From Thalassiosira profunda (Eukaryota; Bacillariophyta; Thalassiosirophyceae; Thalassiosirales; Thalassiosiraceae), in assembly GCA_036939355.1 (NCBI GenBank), contig JALLAP010000349.1, forward strand, positions 1 through 18,732: DNA of 18,732 bases, in the 5' to 3' direction. The notes under the pieces are model-generated. The model was given only the letters and a program-made list of their open reading frames with translations, did no database searches and was not told where the DNA came from. Of this stretch, positions 9,559-18,732 are shown one piece after another (the first letter of the stretch is position 1; each line of letters opens with the position of its first letter). Both the position numbers and the translations under genes were made by a program.

Positions 9559-9653
9559 TGAGAGTCCGGGCCGCAAGCGACATGGCACAGGGCACAGGGC
9601 GGGGTTTCCAGATAACTGGGGCAAAATGTTGATGTTGCATCTATAGGTAATGA
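9559..9653. other. Short convergent intergenic gap
   Basis: Only 95 bp separate the stop codons of the secreted Cys-rich gene (plus) and the unknown membrane protein gene (minus). Both 3' UTRs must be very short or overlap. No clear polyadenylation signal was recognised. Confidence 0.6.
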
Positions 9654-11926
9654 TTATTCATGTGTTTGCGTTGCTTTCGTGTCAACCCATGTGACATTCG
9701 AGGCCATCGTTCCGAGGAATGATACCGCAAATGCAATCGAACAGGCGGTCGCCATTCCCCAGCGATCGTTGGAGATCCAGATGGACAATGGCAGTGGCAA
9801 ATACGCCGTGCTCAAGACGCGCCGCTGCAGTATCACTTCGGTAGATAGGCCAGCTGCAAGGTAGGCGGCTCCGTTGACCATTGCAGACCGCTCCATCGAA
9901 GGGTATGCTGCCTCGATAAAATCCCCACAGAGAATGTTCGTCTTCAAAGCTTGCCAGGAGAGCGATGCAATACCACCGCCACTCTTCTTCTCTTTTTGCC
10001 CAGACCTCTCGCCAGAAGGAGGGAGAAGCAAGTTTGCAGCGCAGATTCCCGCACACACCATAACCAACGTGCACTCGTCAATCGCCCCGAGTAAACTTGC
10101 TCCCTCGCCGGTACTCGCGGAGTCCATTTCCAACAAGATTGCCGGGAGGAAGAGTGAGTGATATAGGCCAACCTTTGAGCCGTAAACAAAGAAGCAGCCG
10201 AAGAGAAACCCAAGACCTGTCGAAATTGGCAAGGGATCTGCATACGGCGAACAACCTCCTTCTGGCACGTTGAAACTCAGTATGGTTTGAAGAAATGTGG
10301 GAGTGGGTGGCATGAGCTTCGCCCACCGCTCCTGCATTCGTTGCAATTCAGGTAAGAGGCCCGTCTCAAGCGCACGCGGCAGCAGATCAGAGATTGATAG
10401 TGGGAGGTCGCTCCCAAGAGGTATCACTCTTCTCCAACGAAGCAGGCTTCTGACGGCGCCTGTTGCTAGGCTCAAACTGCGTGCAATGCCCGATAGATGC
10501 ATCGCCATCCCAACGAGCATGCCAACTCCTCCGCCACAGAGTATATTCGTCATGGTGGCCGTCACGTGGTAGCGATTGCAGAGTCGAGAAGTTTTCGACA
10601 GAACTACAGGGACCAGTGCGCCAGAAACTAAGCCGGCAAGTGCACTGCCGCCATTGTAATGTGTTGAAACGGCATCCTGCGATGCCGACGCCGATGTAAG
10701 CAACCCAGCTATTGCCGCAGACTGGCTTGGCTTTTGATCAGTTCTATGGTACAAGAATTAAAGATTGCAAAAGCGCAGTGGCTTACCATGAGCAGCGTGC
10801 TTTGGTCTTCCTTTGGTTGATTCGAGACGGATGCGCAGCGGGAGGTGGCCGCCAAAATGCAGCACGTGGTCCCCGGCACAAGATGCCGGAGAGCAAATTT
10901 GATCATTGATGTTGCCGAATGCTCCCTCTGCTCGTCGCCTTGGGCGGAGGAGCACGTATCTTCCATTTCGCTACCTTCCCAAGCATCGATCACGCGAAGG
11001 GCAAGACAAACAAAGAGAAAAGTCGGGAGGGCCACCTCCAGAATTGATTTCAGCGTGGGCACGGGTGACTCTGACACCGCGCTCGTCTGTGCCTCCAATT
11101 GCGTTTCACCCAATACTCCACCACCCGATGAAACGTTATTCTCATCATATGTCATTCCCCATTCCTCGGCTAGCCCCCTCGCCCACCCCCTCGCCTTGGT
11201 GAGCGTCGTGGAGGCCACGCTGCCCCCGGAGTTGCCCACGATTCTCAGATCGTACAGCGAGGCGATGCGGCTGAGGGACGTGCCCCCCGAGCCAACGATG
11301 GGAAGGTCCACGCCGTCCAATGGATTGCACGCACCGAGAGATGCAGCGTGAATGGCGGTGGGCTCGCTCGACATTGAAATCATGGCGGATATCGAAGGTG
11401 CACTGCTGTTTGGCCAATTGCTCCGGGAGATGGTCTCGCTTAGAGACACGTCCATATATTGCGCAAGATTGTTGATTTGTGTCAGCGGTCCTTCCTTGAC
11501 CAGAGTTACGCGGAACGGTTGTCCATTGATAGCCTTCCAATCACCCGTTGCTCCCTGCTCGAACCCGACCGCATACAGGGCTGCTGTAGGCCCGGGAGGG
11601 GCCCCTATGCCGCCTCCAGTAGGACGCCAATCATCTTCCTTCACAGAGTCAAAGCCCGATCCATCGCAGAGCGATACGAAGATGGCATGTGATAGTCCTA
11701 CGCACACTCGTCGGCGCCGCGCGTCTCCTCCATCTTTGCCATCATCCCCACCGCCATCAGAGGGCACATCATCACCACATGGTGTGTCATCACCTACACG
11801 AAGCAGCTCCCTATGAACGGTCGTCAACAATTCGACCGGATTGGTGTGTCCCAGCGTCGCGGTGCCGCCCCCCGACGATCCGACGAGGGCGACGGAGTGG
11901 CGTTCGGGCTCGGAGGCGGCCATCAT
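9654..11926 (-). CDS. Unknown protein: soluble Gly-loop domain plus polytopic membrane domain
   Basis: Two exons. The first runs 11926 to 10787; the second starts at 10730 or 10721 and ends at 9654. The donor is GTAAGC at 10786. Both AG choices (AAAG or CCAG) keep phase 0, giving a 56- or 65-bp intron and about 738 or 735 residues. Two adjacent ATGs (11926 and 11923) open the frame. The frame continues upstream only from a non-ATG codon. The N-terminal ~290 residues look soluble and contain Gly-rich turns: GSSGGGTATLGH near the start, then GSGGTSLSR and GNSGGSVA, the kind of loops that bind phosphate or nucleotides. The C-terminal part has about eight hydrophobic segments, including VALPTFLFVCLALRVI, ILCGGGVGMLVGMAMHLSG, TGLGFLFGCFFVYG and CSIAFAVSFLGTMA. 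I do not recognise the family and assign no function. It diverges from the sirtuin gene and converges on the secreted Cys-rich gene. Confidence 0.75.
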
Positions 11927-12230
11927 GCTATCGGCGGGGCGGATGAAGTGATGTGAGTCACGGGTTGCAATACGGCGAGTCACTAGTCGTCAGAAACAAC
12001 AGACAAGCATCAACCTGCGCTCTCAACCAACGCCGCCGCCAGTAGTGTGAACGCGCCTCGTTGCGGCGACGATGGGAAGAACTGTCCCTCCATTCCGGCG
12101 GTGCAGGTGTAGCTGTAAATCTGGGCGGGTTGTTGCTGGGCGCGTGTGAATGAGGCAGTGAGACAGTGTAGATACAAGTTGCAACGTATCGGAAAGAATC
12201 AAAGGGGCTGAAATTTGCAACACCCGAGAT
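11927..12230. promoter_or_regulatory. Divergent promoter region
   Basis: 304 bp lie between the start codons of the unknown membrane protein (minus) and the sirtuin (plus), so this gap must hold both 5' UTRs and promoters. No strong repeat or recognisable core element was seen. Confidence 0.45.
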
Positions 12231-14591
12231 ATGAGCGACAACGAGGGTCAGGGAGGCGGCGGAGGAGGCGCCAGCGACGACTGCAACAGCTGTGTTGCTG
12301 AGAATTGCCCCCAGCCGCAGCGATCCACGGACGCGGCGTCGGACGCAGAGGATGCACAATCACCAACCTCAGACTCCACGCAATGGCCGTCCGCCCCGTC
12401 TTCCCCCGCCTCCCAGGACAACGGCATGAACCGCCTCCAGGACATCCTCGACCGCGCCCTCCGCGACCCCTTCTCCTCCCACCCCGAGGTCTCCGCGCAC
12501 TTGAAGTCCAACGTCGGAATGTACTGCCGACTGGCCGCCGAGAAGATATACGAGGCGGACGTGTTGCTGGTGGTGACGGGCGCGGGGTTCTCGGCGGATA
12601 GTGGATTGGCGACGTACCTCGACGTGGCGGATATCGAGGCGTACCGGAGCAAGGGGTGGAGGTACCGGGACTTGTGCCGGCCGCCCGCCTTTGGCGATTT
12701 TGACGACTTGAATTGCGGTGGCGACGGGGAGGGAGAGGTGAGGGAAGAGGGCGATGGCGTTGGGGGCGATGGAGAGAATGACGAAAGCAAACGGCAAGAT
12801 AGCAACACGATGGAACCGTACAGAATTGAAGGCGGAGGTGGCATTGACAATGAGAAGGGGAGCGAGAGCAACAGCTATCAGGAGAAATTGCACCCCGAAC
12901 GCCCTTCTGACGAACACGACATTCACCACCCGCAGTACTTTTACGGCTTTTGGGGACAATGCAGCAACGATTACCGAAGGGTCAGTCCGCACGATGGCTA
13001 CGACATCATTGCGCGATGGGGGCGGGACAAGAACGTTTGTGCAACTGGAACCGGTGGTAATACAGCCACAAACGAAAGGGCGGAGTCTGAAGCAGCGCAT
13101 AATATCAGAAGGATCACGCAGATGCTGGAGATGGGCGAAGATGGAAGCGAAAGCAGCCACGACAGCAGCTCTTTCTTTCGCTTCAAGGAAGACGACGAGG
13201 ACGAGCCCTACTACGTTTCGCCGACCGAGCGGGCCGGAGCCTTTTTTGTGTTTACATCCAACGTCGACGCGCATTCCTTCGACGTGTTCAAATCGCACGA
13301 GATTCGGGAGTGCCACGGCAACGTCGAGATGTGGCAGTGCCACAACTTTGCGTGCGGCACCAATGCTACGGTGATGCACGGTGGCTCGCTGGATGGGAGT
13401 GATTGCAACGGCGATAACGATCGCGATAACGATCGCAACATAGGCGACAAAACAGAGCACGAGGAGAAGTGGCAACGTAGGTTGTGGCGGCTTCCGATGA
13501 ATCACCACTTCACTGTCGACTGCAACACAATGCAAGCACCTCGTGAGAAAACGACGATGGATACTGAGTCCAGTGAAAGTGCTTCTCCTGCCTCAAAGCG
13601 CAGAAAGTCATCGGTGTCCGAGCGCGACGGCGAAAACAGTGATACAGCTACTGCACTGGGCGGGCTGATGGAGGATACGCTGCGGAATCACCTTGCGAAG
13701 GAGGCTGAGCAAAGCCAACAATGTGAAAGTGACGCTTTAGACGGCAATGCCGAGACCGGTGCTCCTGCGCATGTAGGCGACGTGCACGGGAGACCCCGCC
13801 TCTTCCCTCTTCGGCATATGCAACCACCGACTGGAACTGCGAGCAACGGAGAAATTGATGCCGAAGCACAAAATTATTTCCTCCCCATTGCCGCAAATGA
13901 AAACTGGCCAAGGTGCCCACGCTGTCAGGAGGCTGCTCGCCCAGCAGTGCTAATGTTCGATGATCTAGACTGGGTGTACAACCTGAAACAGGAGCAACGC
14001 TGGCAGCGTTGGACTCAGAGCTTGTTAAAACTATGCAAATGGAGGGGCCGCGGGATCGAGGCGATTGACAACGAGAGCGTGAGCACTGCATCGGGTGACA
14101 ACATCAGTGAAAAGGGCTGGGAGGACGTTTCAGACCCCTCGACTGAGAAAAAGACGGATCCGATAGTAGACACCACGTCGCCTGCTGCCGCGGAGAAACG
14201 TGAAGGAGTCGCTGCGGAACAATGCATTGCCGCAAAGACTGATCAGGCAGTGGACGTTACTATGCCGACAGAGCCACAAGACGTGGCCGAGACAGAAGAT
14301 CCCGACAAACCAAAGCGACCACTGAAGGTGGCCATCCTCGAAATTGGGTGTGGATACAACGTGCCGACTTGCCGAGTGATCGCCGAGCGGTTGACTGGAG
14401 AGCTTACTGTTCGCGGCGGAGATGCAACTTTGATACGCATCAATCCCACGCATCCCGAGTCAGACGACCACGGGGCCGACGACTGCATCATAAGCATTAT
14501 GGAGAAGGGTTTGGCGGCTCTGAAGCTCATTGACGGTTGCTATCGTGAGTTTCGTGAGTTGTCAGGGAAATCATCCTCTTCAACAGAATGA
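12231..14591 (+). CDS. Sir2-family NAD-dependent deacylase-like protein with large acidic insertions
   Basis: Single exon, 786 residues, roughly two to three times a minimal Sir2 core. Sirtuins cleave NAD to deacylate lysines or transfer ADP-ribose. Visible core motifs: GAGFSADSGL at 116-125 (NAD-binding loop), FYGFWG and PHDGY near 236-256, FTSNVDAH at 340-347 (usual TQNVD), and ECHGN with the catalytic-type His at 361. Two likely zinc pairs follow, C369/C374 and CPRC at 562-565, then ARPAVLMFDD, EIGCG near 704 and IRINPTHPES near 740. This order matches a bacterial-type branch of Sir2 proteins recalled as SGLPDF / FYGHR / FTSNVDG / ECHGS / RPNILMF / EIGAG / RINP. In place of the usual DFRG after the NAD loop it reads ATYLD, so acyl-substrate or NAD handling may differ. 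Acidic, Ser-rich low-complexity insertions (about 160-230, 265-330, 385-555, 600-690) split the core, including the two zinc pairs. No leader is evident. Activity is inference. Confidence 0.85.
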   Translation: MSDNEGQGGGGGGASDDCNSCVAENCPQPQRSTDAASDAEDAQSPTSDSTQWPSAPSSPASQDNGMNRLQDILDRALRDPFSSHPEVSAHLKSNVGMYCRLAAEKIYEADVLLVVTGAGFSADSGLATYLDVADIEAYRSKGWRYRDLCRPPAFGDFDDLNCGGDGEGEVREEGDGVGGDGENDESKRQDSNTMEPYRIEGGGGIDNEKGSESNSYQEKLHPERPSDEHDIHHPQYFYGFWGQCSNDYRRVSPHDGYDIIARWGRDKNVCATGTGGNTATNERAESEAAHNIRRITQMLEMGEDGSESSHDSSSFFRFKEDDEDEPYYVSPTERAGAFFVFTSNVDAHSFDVFKSHEIRECHGNVEMWQCHNFACGTNATVMHGGSLDGSDCNGDNDRDNDRNIGDKTEHEEKWQRRLWRLPMNHHFTVDCNTMQAPREKTTMDTESSESASPASKRRKSSVSERDGENSDTATALGGLMEDTLRNHLAKEAEQSQQCESDALDGNAETGAPAHVGDVHGRPRLFPLRHMQPPTGTASNGEIDAEAQNYFLPIAANENWPRCPRCQEAARPAVLMFDDLDWVYNLKQEQRWQRWTQSLLKLCKWRGRGIEAIDNESVSTASGDNISEKGWEDVSDPSTEKKTDPIVDTTSPAAAEKREGVAAEQCIAAKTDQAVDVTMPTEPQDVAETEDPDKPKRPLKVAILEIGCGYNVPTCRVIAERLTGELTVRGGDATLIRINPTHPESDDHGADDCIISIMEKGLAALKLIDGCYREFRELSGKSSSSTE

Positions 14592-14701
14592 TTCAAAGAC
14601 AGACGCAGAATTCGCAGGAAGCCAGTGAAACAAATACTCTGATTGTACACCATCATTACTTGGCCCCTAAACCAGAGGTCCTCTGCCCTAAACAGACGAA
14701 T
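14592..14701. other. Short convergent intergenic gap
   Basis: 110 bp separate the stop codons of the sirtuin (plus) and the transhydrogenase (minus). 3' UTRs are necessarily short or overlapping. Confidence 0.6.
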
Positions 14702-17700
14702 CTAGCGCTCCTTTCGAAACATGAGGAGCATTCGATACGATACGGCAAAGCCTCCAAATACATTGATTGCCGCAACGCTCGTCGCAATGCAGCCAAGGAC
14801 GCTTGCGGCGGATCCCTTCTCGAGCGAGACCATGAGCATCCCTCCCAGTATCACCACGCCCGACAGAGCGTTGCTCACGCTCATCAACGGACTGAACAGC
14901 GACGGGTCGACGCCCCAGATCAGATAGTAGCCGAGGAATCCGGCCAGAATGAAGTATCCCAGCTGTTGCGCGAAGGTAACGGGCGCATACGCAGCGACAA
15001 TCCCAAAGAATACGGCCACGACGACGAGTGCCACGAACTCGCCCAGCGGAGCCAAGTCGAGGACTCTCTTCGAGAGAATCGATGGCTTCTGTTCGAGCTC
15101 GACAGCTTCCAACGTGGCTGCCGGTGACGGGGCTGCGTGAACGCTGGTTATCATGACGCTGGATGGAGGAGGGAACGTGATCTCGCCCTCGTGCACGCAC
15201 GTCATCCCTCGAATCACCTGATTGGACATGTCGATGTCCAGGCGTTTGTCCTTGCAGAGGATGTTGAAGAGATTGACGATGTTGTTGCTGAACATCGTCG
15301 ACGCCTGCCATGCCATGGCTTGGTTCTGCAAGTAGAATCGAAGAGCGTAAGCTTTTGCGAAGCGAAAGAGAACGAATGAGGGTATCAGCTGCTTACCGTC
15401 ATGTCGCCGCCAATGATTGTGACTCCATTGTGCACGTAGGTCTCTCCCTTTTTCGTGAGAGCGCAGTTGCCGCCCGTAGCCCCGGCGAGGTCCACGATCA
15501 CACTGCCTGCTTTCATCTCGTCTACGGCCTCCTCTTTTATGAGAACAGGCGCCTTTCGTCCCGGAATGGCTGCCGTTGTGATGATGATATCAACGTCCTT
15601 CGCCTGCTCCTTGAACATTTCCATTTCCTTCTCGATGAACTCGTGGCTCATGACCTTGGCATAGCCCGAGGCATCGGCGCCGTCCTCGCCAAAGTTGAGA
15701 ACGAGGAACTCTCCTCCCAGCGATTCGACCTGCTCTTTGGTCTCGAGCCGCGTGTCGAACGCCCGCACGATGGCGCCCATATTGCGTCCAACGGAGATCG
15801 CAGCCAGGCCAGCAACTCCAACGCCAACAACGAGGATCTTCGATGGTGGGAAGTTGCCGGCAGCAGTACTCTCGTGGTTCATGAAGCGTTGGTAGACGCT
15901 GGCGGCCTCCACGACGGCTCGGTAACCGGCGATCTTCGCCTGGCTAGAAAGCACATCGAGATTCTGCGCCTTGGAAATGCGCGGAATGGCATCCACCGCC
16001 AGCAGATTGACGCCCGCAGTCTTTGCCTTCTCCATCAGCTCCTTCCCAGCATCCGTTCGAGGCCCGAGGAAGCTAATAAGACTCTTTCCTTTGCCGAGCA
16101 TGTCGATCTCATGCTTGCCAGTGACCGGGTGATGCGTCGGTTCGCGGATCTTGACTACCAAATCCGACGCGTCGAAGACCTCTTCAGCCGAAACAAGTAT
16201 CTTTGCTCCGGCATCCTCGTATTGTCTGTTGGAAAACGCCCCGCCGTCTCCAGCCCCGGACTCCACCACCACCTGGATCCCGGCCTTCAATAGTTGTTTG
16301 GCGCCGTCCGGGACAATCGCCACCTTGCGCTCGTCGTCACCGATCTCCTTCGTCACTCCAACGGTGAAATATGCGTCCGCCTGAAGAGTCGGAATCTCGG
16401 CAATGAACTTGTCAGTTGCCTTTTGCGCCACTTCCACCGGCGTCTCGACATCCAATGAGGGGTGTGTTGCAGCAGTGTCGTCGTTGCTCTCCGTTTTCGC
16501 CACTGTCTCGCCCATGAGATTCACGAGTTTGTCGACCATCTCCTTCGCGTCTCCGAGGTACATACAGTTGTTGTCCTTGAAGAAGAGAGGATTGTCAACT
16601 CCGGCATATCCCACGCGAAGGCTGCGCTTCATGACGATGGTCTGCTTCGCCTTCCAGACCTGGAGGACGGGCATGCCAGCGATGGGCGAAGTTGGGTCGT
16701 CCTCTGCTCCGGGGTTTATGATGTCGTTCGCGCCGCAGCAGAGAACAACGTCCGTTTCAGGAAAGTCCGGGTTGATGTCGTCCATGACCAGCGTAATATC
16801 GTAGGGAACCTGCGCCTCCGCGAGGAGGACGTTCATGTGTCCGGGCCTAAAGAGCGATTCGCTCAATGAGACGAAATGCTTGCACAAGATGTGCCACGAA
16901 CGGTATCAAACTCACATTCGCCCAGCGACGGGATGGATCGCAAATCGCACCTTGACTCCTCGTGAACGAAGACGGGTCGTCAGCTCTTTGATGGAGTGCT
17001 GCGCTCTCGCTACCGCCATTCCATAGCCAGGCACGATGATGACACTCCGCGCCGAGGTCAGCGCCTGCACCACTTCCTCTGCTGCAATCCGCTTCGCCAC
17101 GCCCTGCTCCTTTGGTCCGTCGCCGGCACCTACTTTCGACGACTTGGTGGCGCCGTCCCCAAACCCTCCCATCAACACGTTCTTCACGCTCCGGTTCATG
17201 GCGTTGCACATGACGAGCGTCAGAATCAGCCCGCTGCACCCCACGAAGGCACCCGCGACGACCAGCGCCGTGTTCGAGAGCATGAACCCCGCAGCGGATG
17301 TGCTGAATCCAGACAGGCTGTTGAGGAAGCTGATGGATACGGGCATGTCGCCACCGCCTGTACGAGTTGTAAGGGTGAGTAGCAGATCGAACTTTGCTGC
17401 ACTAGCCACAAGACATCTCAAAACTCGACGCTCACCAATGGCCATGACGGCCGTTCCTCCATACACGCAAGCGATGAGGCCGACGATGGCCAAGAACGCG
17501 ATGCCCTCCTGCCGGTTGTTCCACCCGTCCATAAACGACAGGGCCCCAAACACCACCATCAGCGCCGCCATAATGGCAGATGAGATAGCCCGGAACGGGA
17601 TGATGCGCGGCTTGCTGGCGATCCACCCGTGCAGCTTGCACACGGCCACGCAGCTGCCGGCGAACGTCATCATCCCGATGACGATGCTCAGCACAAGCGC

Positions 17701-18260
17701 TATGCCCTGCACCCACAGCATGGCGTCCGTCTGCTCCACCTTCACCTCCCCGTTCCGCACGAGATACGTCGCCGTCGGGTCGAGATATAGTCCGTACCCC
17801 GTGATCGCGGCGGCCAGCCCGCCGAATCCGTTGTACGCCCCCACCATCTCCGGCAGTCCCGTCATGGCCACTGTGTACGCGCTGCCGAGGCCGACGAGGG
17901 CGCCGGGGGCCATGGCCACGGCGAGCAGCCACGTCCCGGAGCCGTAGGTGTAGGTGGCGTCGGCCCAATAGGCGGCGATGAGGGCGGCCATGCCGGCTAT
18001 GCCGTAGATCATGCCCATGCGGGCGGTGGGCACCTGTTCATATTGCACATAAGATGTGAGTGTCAGGCATAAGATGTGAGTGGGCAGTGGCGTATTGTAT
18101 GCGCACGGTTATCCATCATCCAAAAGACGCCGCGACGCACCTTGGCGAGGCCCTTGAGGCAGAGGATGAAGCACGTCAGTCCGACGACGACCACGGTCTG
18201 CAGCCATGCCTCGTCGATCCACAGGGGATCGCCGCTCTCGTTCATGACGTGCTCCTGCAT
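14702..18260 (-). CDS. Proton-translocating NAD(P) transhydrogenase, beta-alpha fused order
   Basis: Exons complement(join(14702..15325,15397..16846,16916..17357,17436..18033,18141..18260)), 1077 residues. The introns are 107, 78, 69 and 71 bp, all GT-AG, with phases 0, 1, 2 and 0 matching. The enzyme couples proton movement to hydride transfer from NADH to NADP+. The order here is beta membrane part (about 1-290, with [24 protein letters not shown] and GFML), NADP(H) domain dIII (about 335-500: [11 protein letters not shown] near 350, [46 protein letters not shown]), a linker of about 45 residues, NAD(H) domain dI (from about 545: [40 protein letters not shown]), then the alpha membrane part (871-1077). 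Each junction falls inside a conserved motif, which supports the splicing. Mitochondrial or plastid inner membrane is likely. The 18260 start gives no leader, and a possible extra 5' exon (18311-18448) is listed separately. It converges on the sirtuin gene and diverges from the QueH-like gene. Confidence 0.93.
18048..18082. repeat. 15-bp direct repeat inside transhydrogenase intron 1
   Basis: CATAAGATGTGAGTG occurs at 18048-18062 and 18068-18082, a 20-bp period, within the 107-bp intron near its 3' end. On the coding strand each copy reads CACTCACATCTTATG. It is probably a recent small duplication. Confidence 0.7.
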
Positions 18261-18310
18261 CGTTTGTGTAGTTGCAATCTACAATACTCGATGCCTTGAT
18301 GATCTTGCAC

Positions 18311-18448
18311 GTGTTTGCTTTTATGAAGGCAATAGCTGCCGACGACAGGATGATCCAAAGATCGCTGTTCGCTTCCAATCGATCTGAAACTTCGAGTGTG
18401 ACCTTTGCCGAGGAGGAGCGTGGAGCGAGGTGATTGCGGGGTTCTCAT
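18311..18448 (-). CDS. Possible 5' exon of the transhydrogenase (targeting sequence)
   Basis: An ATG at 18448 opens a 46-codon segment that starts MRTPQSPRSTLLLGKGHTRSF, rich in Arg, Ser and Thr with no acidic residue in its first 20 or more positions, as in a mitochondrial presequence. A donor GTGCAAG at 18310 and the acceptor GATGCAG ending at 18255 would join it in phase 0 to GAG CAC GTC of the next exon through a 56-bp intron, giving about 1121 residues in total. The donor is not a strong consensus. The simpler model starts at 18260. Confidence 0.35.
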
Positions 18449-18514
18449 TCTTCTGCCGTTGTGAAACTCGCTCGATCGCCACCACTCAAAACCAAGCAGA
18501 TTGATAGGCGGCTG
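18449..18514. promoter_or_regulatory. Short divergent gap upstream of the QueH-like gene
   Basis: Only 66 bp (or about 250 bp if the transhydrogenase starts at 18260) lie between the diverging starts. The gap must include promoter elements for both genes. No specific site was recognised. Confidence 0.35.
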
Positions 18515-18732
18515 ATGAGGAAGGTCGACATGGCCAGCGGCTCCCTGGCCTACAGCGAGGGGGGCAAGCTCCCGCCCACCGCACCGGAATGGGCGGTGGC
18601 GGCGTCCCAAAGGCTAAAAAAGCGGCGCGAGGAAGGCCATCAATCCCTCTGCGCCCCTCCACCTGGCGTCACCCGGGTGCTCCTCCACAGTTGCTGCGCA
18701 CCGTGCAGCGGGGCGATGGTCGAGGAGATGTG
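18515..18732 (+). CDS. queH: QueH-like epoxyqueuosine reductase, N-terminal fragment
   Basis: An open frame from the ATG at 18515 (a second in-frame ATG is at 18530) runs off the right edge. An in-frame TAG at 18506 bounds it upstream. After about 55 residues it reads VLLHSCCAPCSGAMVEEM, the hallmark start of the QueH (DUF208) family, in which the CC and CxxC cysteines bind the metal centre used to reduce epoxyqueuosine to queuosine in tRNA. The remaining domain, with further conserved cysteines, lies outside the window. The N-terminal extension (Pro, Lys and Arg-rich, with SQRLKKRREEGHQ) is not present in typical bacterial QueH and does not look like a classical plastid leader. The name is confident from the motif; function in a eukaryote is inference. 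Only 72 residues are visible. Confidence 0.8.
   Translation, partial: MRKVDMASGSLAYSEGGKLPPTAPEWAVAASQRLKKRREEGHQSLCAPPPGVTRVLLHSCCAPCSGAMVEEM

Noticed and set aside
8062..9624. 520-codon minus-strand open frame
   Set aside because: It crosses introns and exons of the secreted protein gene on the opposite strand; the plus strand has consistent splice sites and repeated Cys modules.
12369..13535. 388-codon minus-strand open frame
   Set aside because: Antisense shadow of the sirtuin, which carries clear family motifs on the plus strand.
15310..16293. 327-codon plus-strand open frame
   Set aside because: Antisense to the transhydrogenase exon that encodes conserved NAD-binding motifs.
17036..17947. 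303-codon plus-strand open frame
   Set aside because: Antisense to the transhydrogenase membrane exon.
1..18732. Bacterial origin or contamination because of the QueH and Sir2 similarities
   Set aside because: Multiple phase-consistent GT-AG introns across five neighbouring genes on both strands argue for nuclear DNA; only the right edge could still be a chimeric join.
1..18732. CRISPR array, rRNA or tRNA genes
   Set aside because: No regularly spaced repeat-spacer pattern, rRNA-like stretch or complete tRNA cloverleaf with A and B boxes was found by eye; the repeated elements seen are short and few.

Overview
The window reads as nuclear DNA of a photosynthetic stramenopile, most likely a centric diatom of the Thalassiosira type. 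That call is inference. It rests on GT-AG introns of 56-244 bp whose phases match exactly across exons, a plastid-type bipartite leader with a Phe after the signal-peptide site, a secreted Gly/Asn-rich Cys-rich protein with RXL motifs of the diatom cell-wall type, a regulator with a domain set I associate with diatoms, and a proton-translocating transhydrogenase in the beta-alpha fused order known from protists. Nothing here looks bacterial in layout: no operons, no ribosome binding sites, and long multi-exon genes.

Layout, left to right. 1-704 holds no supportable gene. 705-4268 (minus) is a two-exon nuclear regulator of about 1157 residues with a Cys/His zinc finger, a tryptophan-containing helical domain and a GAF-like domain. 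4269-5206 is intergenic and carries a perfect hairpin and a perfect TGACGTCA site. 5207-7251 (minus) is a plastid-targeted MATE transporter with one intron; its reading frame is broken in this assembly by a 72-bp exact duplication around a single N, which looks like an assembly join error. 7252-7819 is a divergent promoter region with a foldback element, a second TGACGTCA and a triplicated 13-bp motif. 7820-9558 (plus) is a five-exon secreted protein in which three small phase 1-1 exons each encode a Gly-Asn block, followed by four Cys-rich modules. 9654-11926 (minus) is a two-exon unknown protein with a soluble Gly-loop-rich N-terminal half and a polytopic membrane half. 12231-14591 (plus) is a single-exon Sir2-family protein with very large acidic insertions. 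14702-18260 (minus, possibly with a further 5' exon to 18448) is a beta-alpha fused NAD(P) transhydrogenase with at least four introns. From 18515 (plus) the window ends inside a gene starting with the QueH (epoxyqueuosine reductase) signature.

The genes do not form one pathway. They are packed tightly: two convergent pairs have only about 95 and 110 bp between stop codons, and three divergent pairs share intergenic regions of about 70-570 bp. The most interesting locus is the secreted protein at 7820-9558, whose exon cassettes, signal peptide, RXL motifs and repeated Cys modules make it a candidate cell-wall or silica-matrix protein. The sirtuin with its insertions, the uncharacterised two-part membrane protein and the eukaryotic QueH are next.
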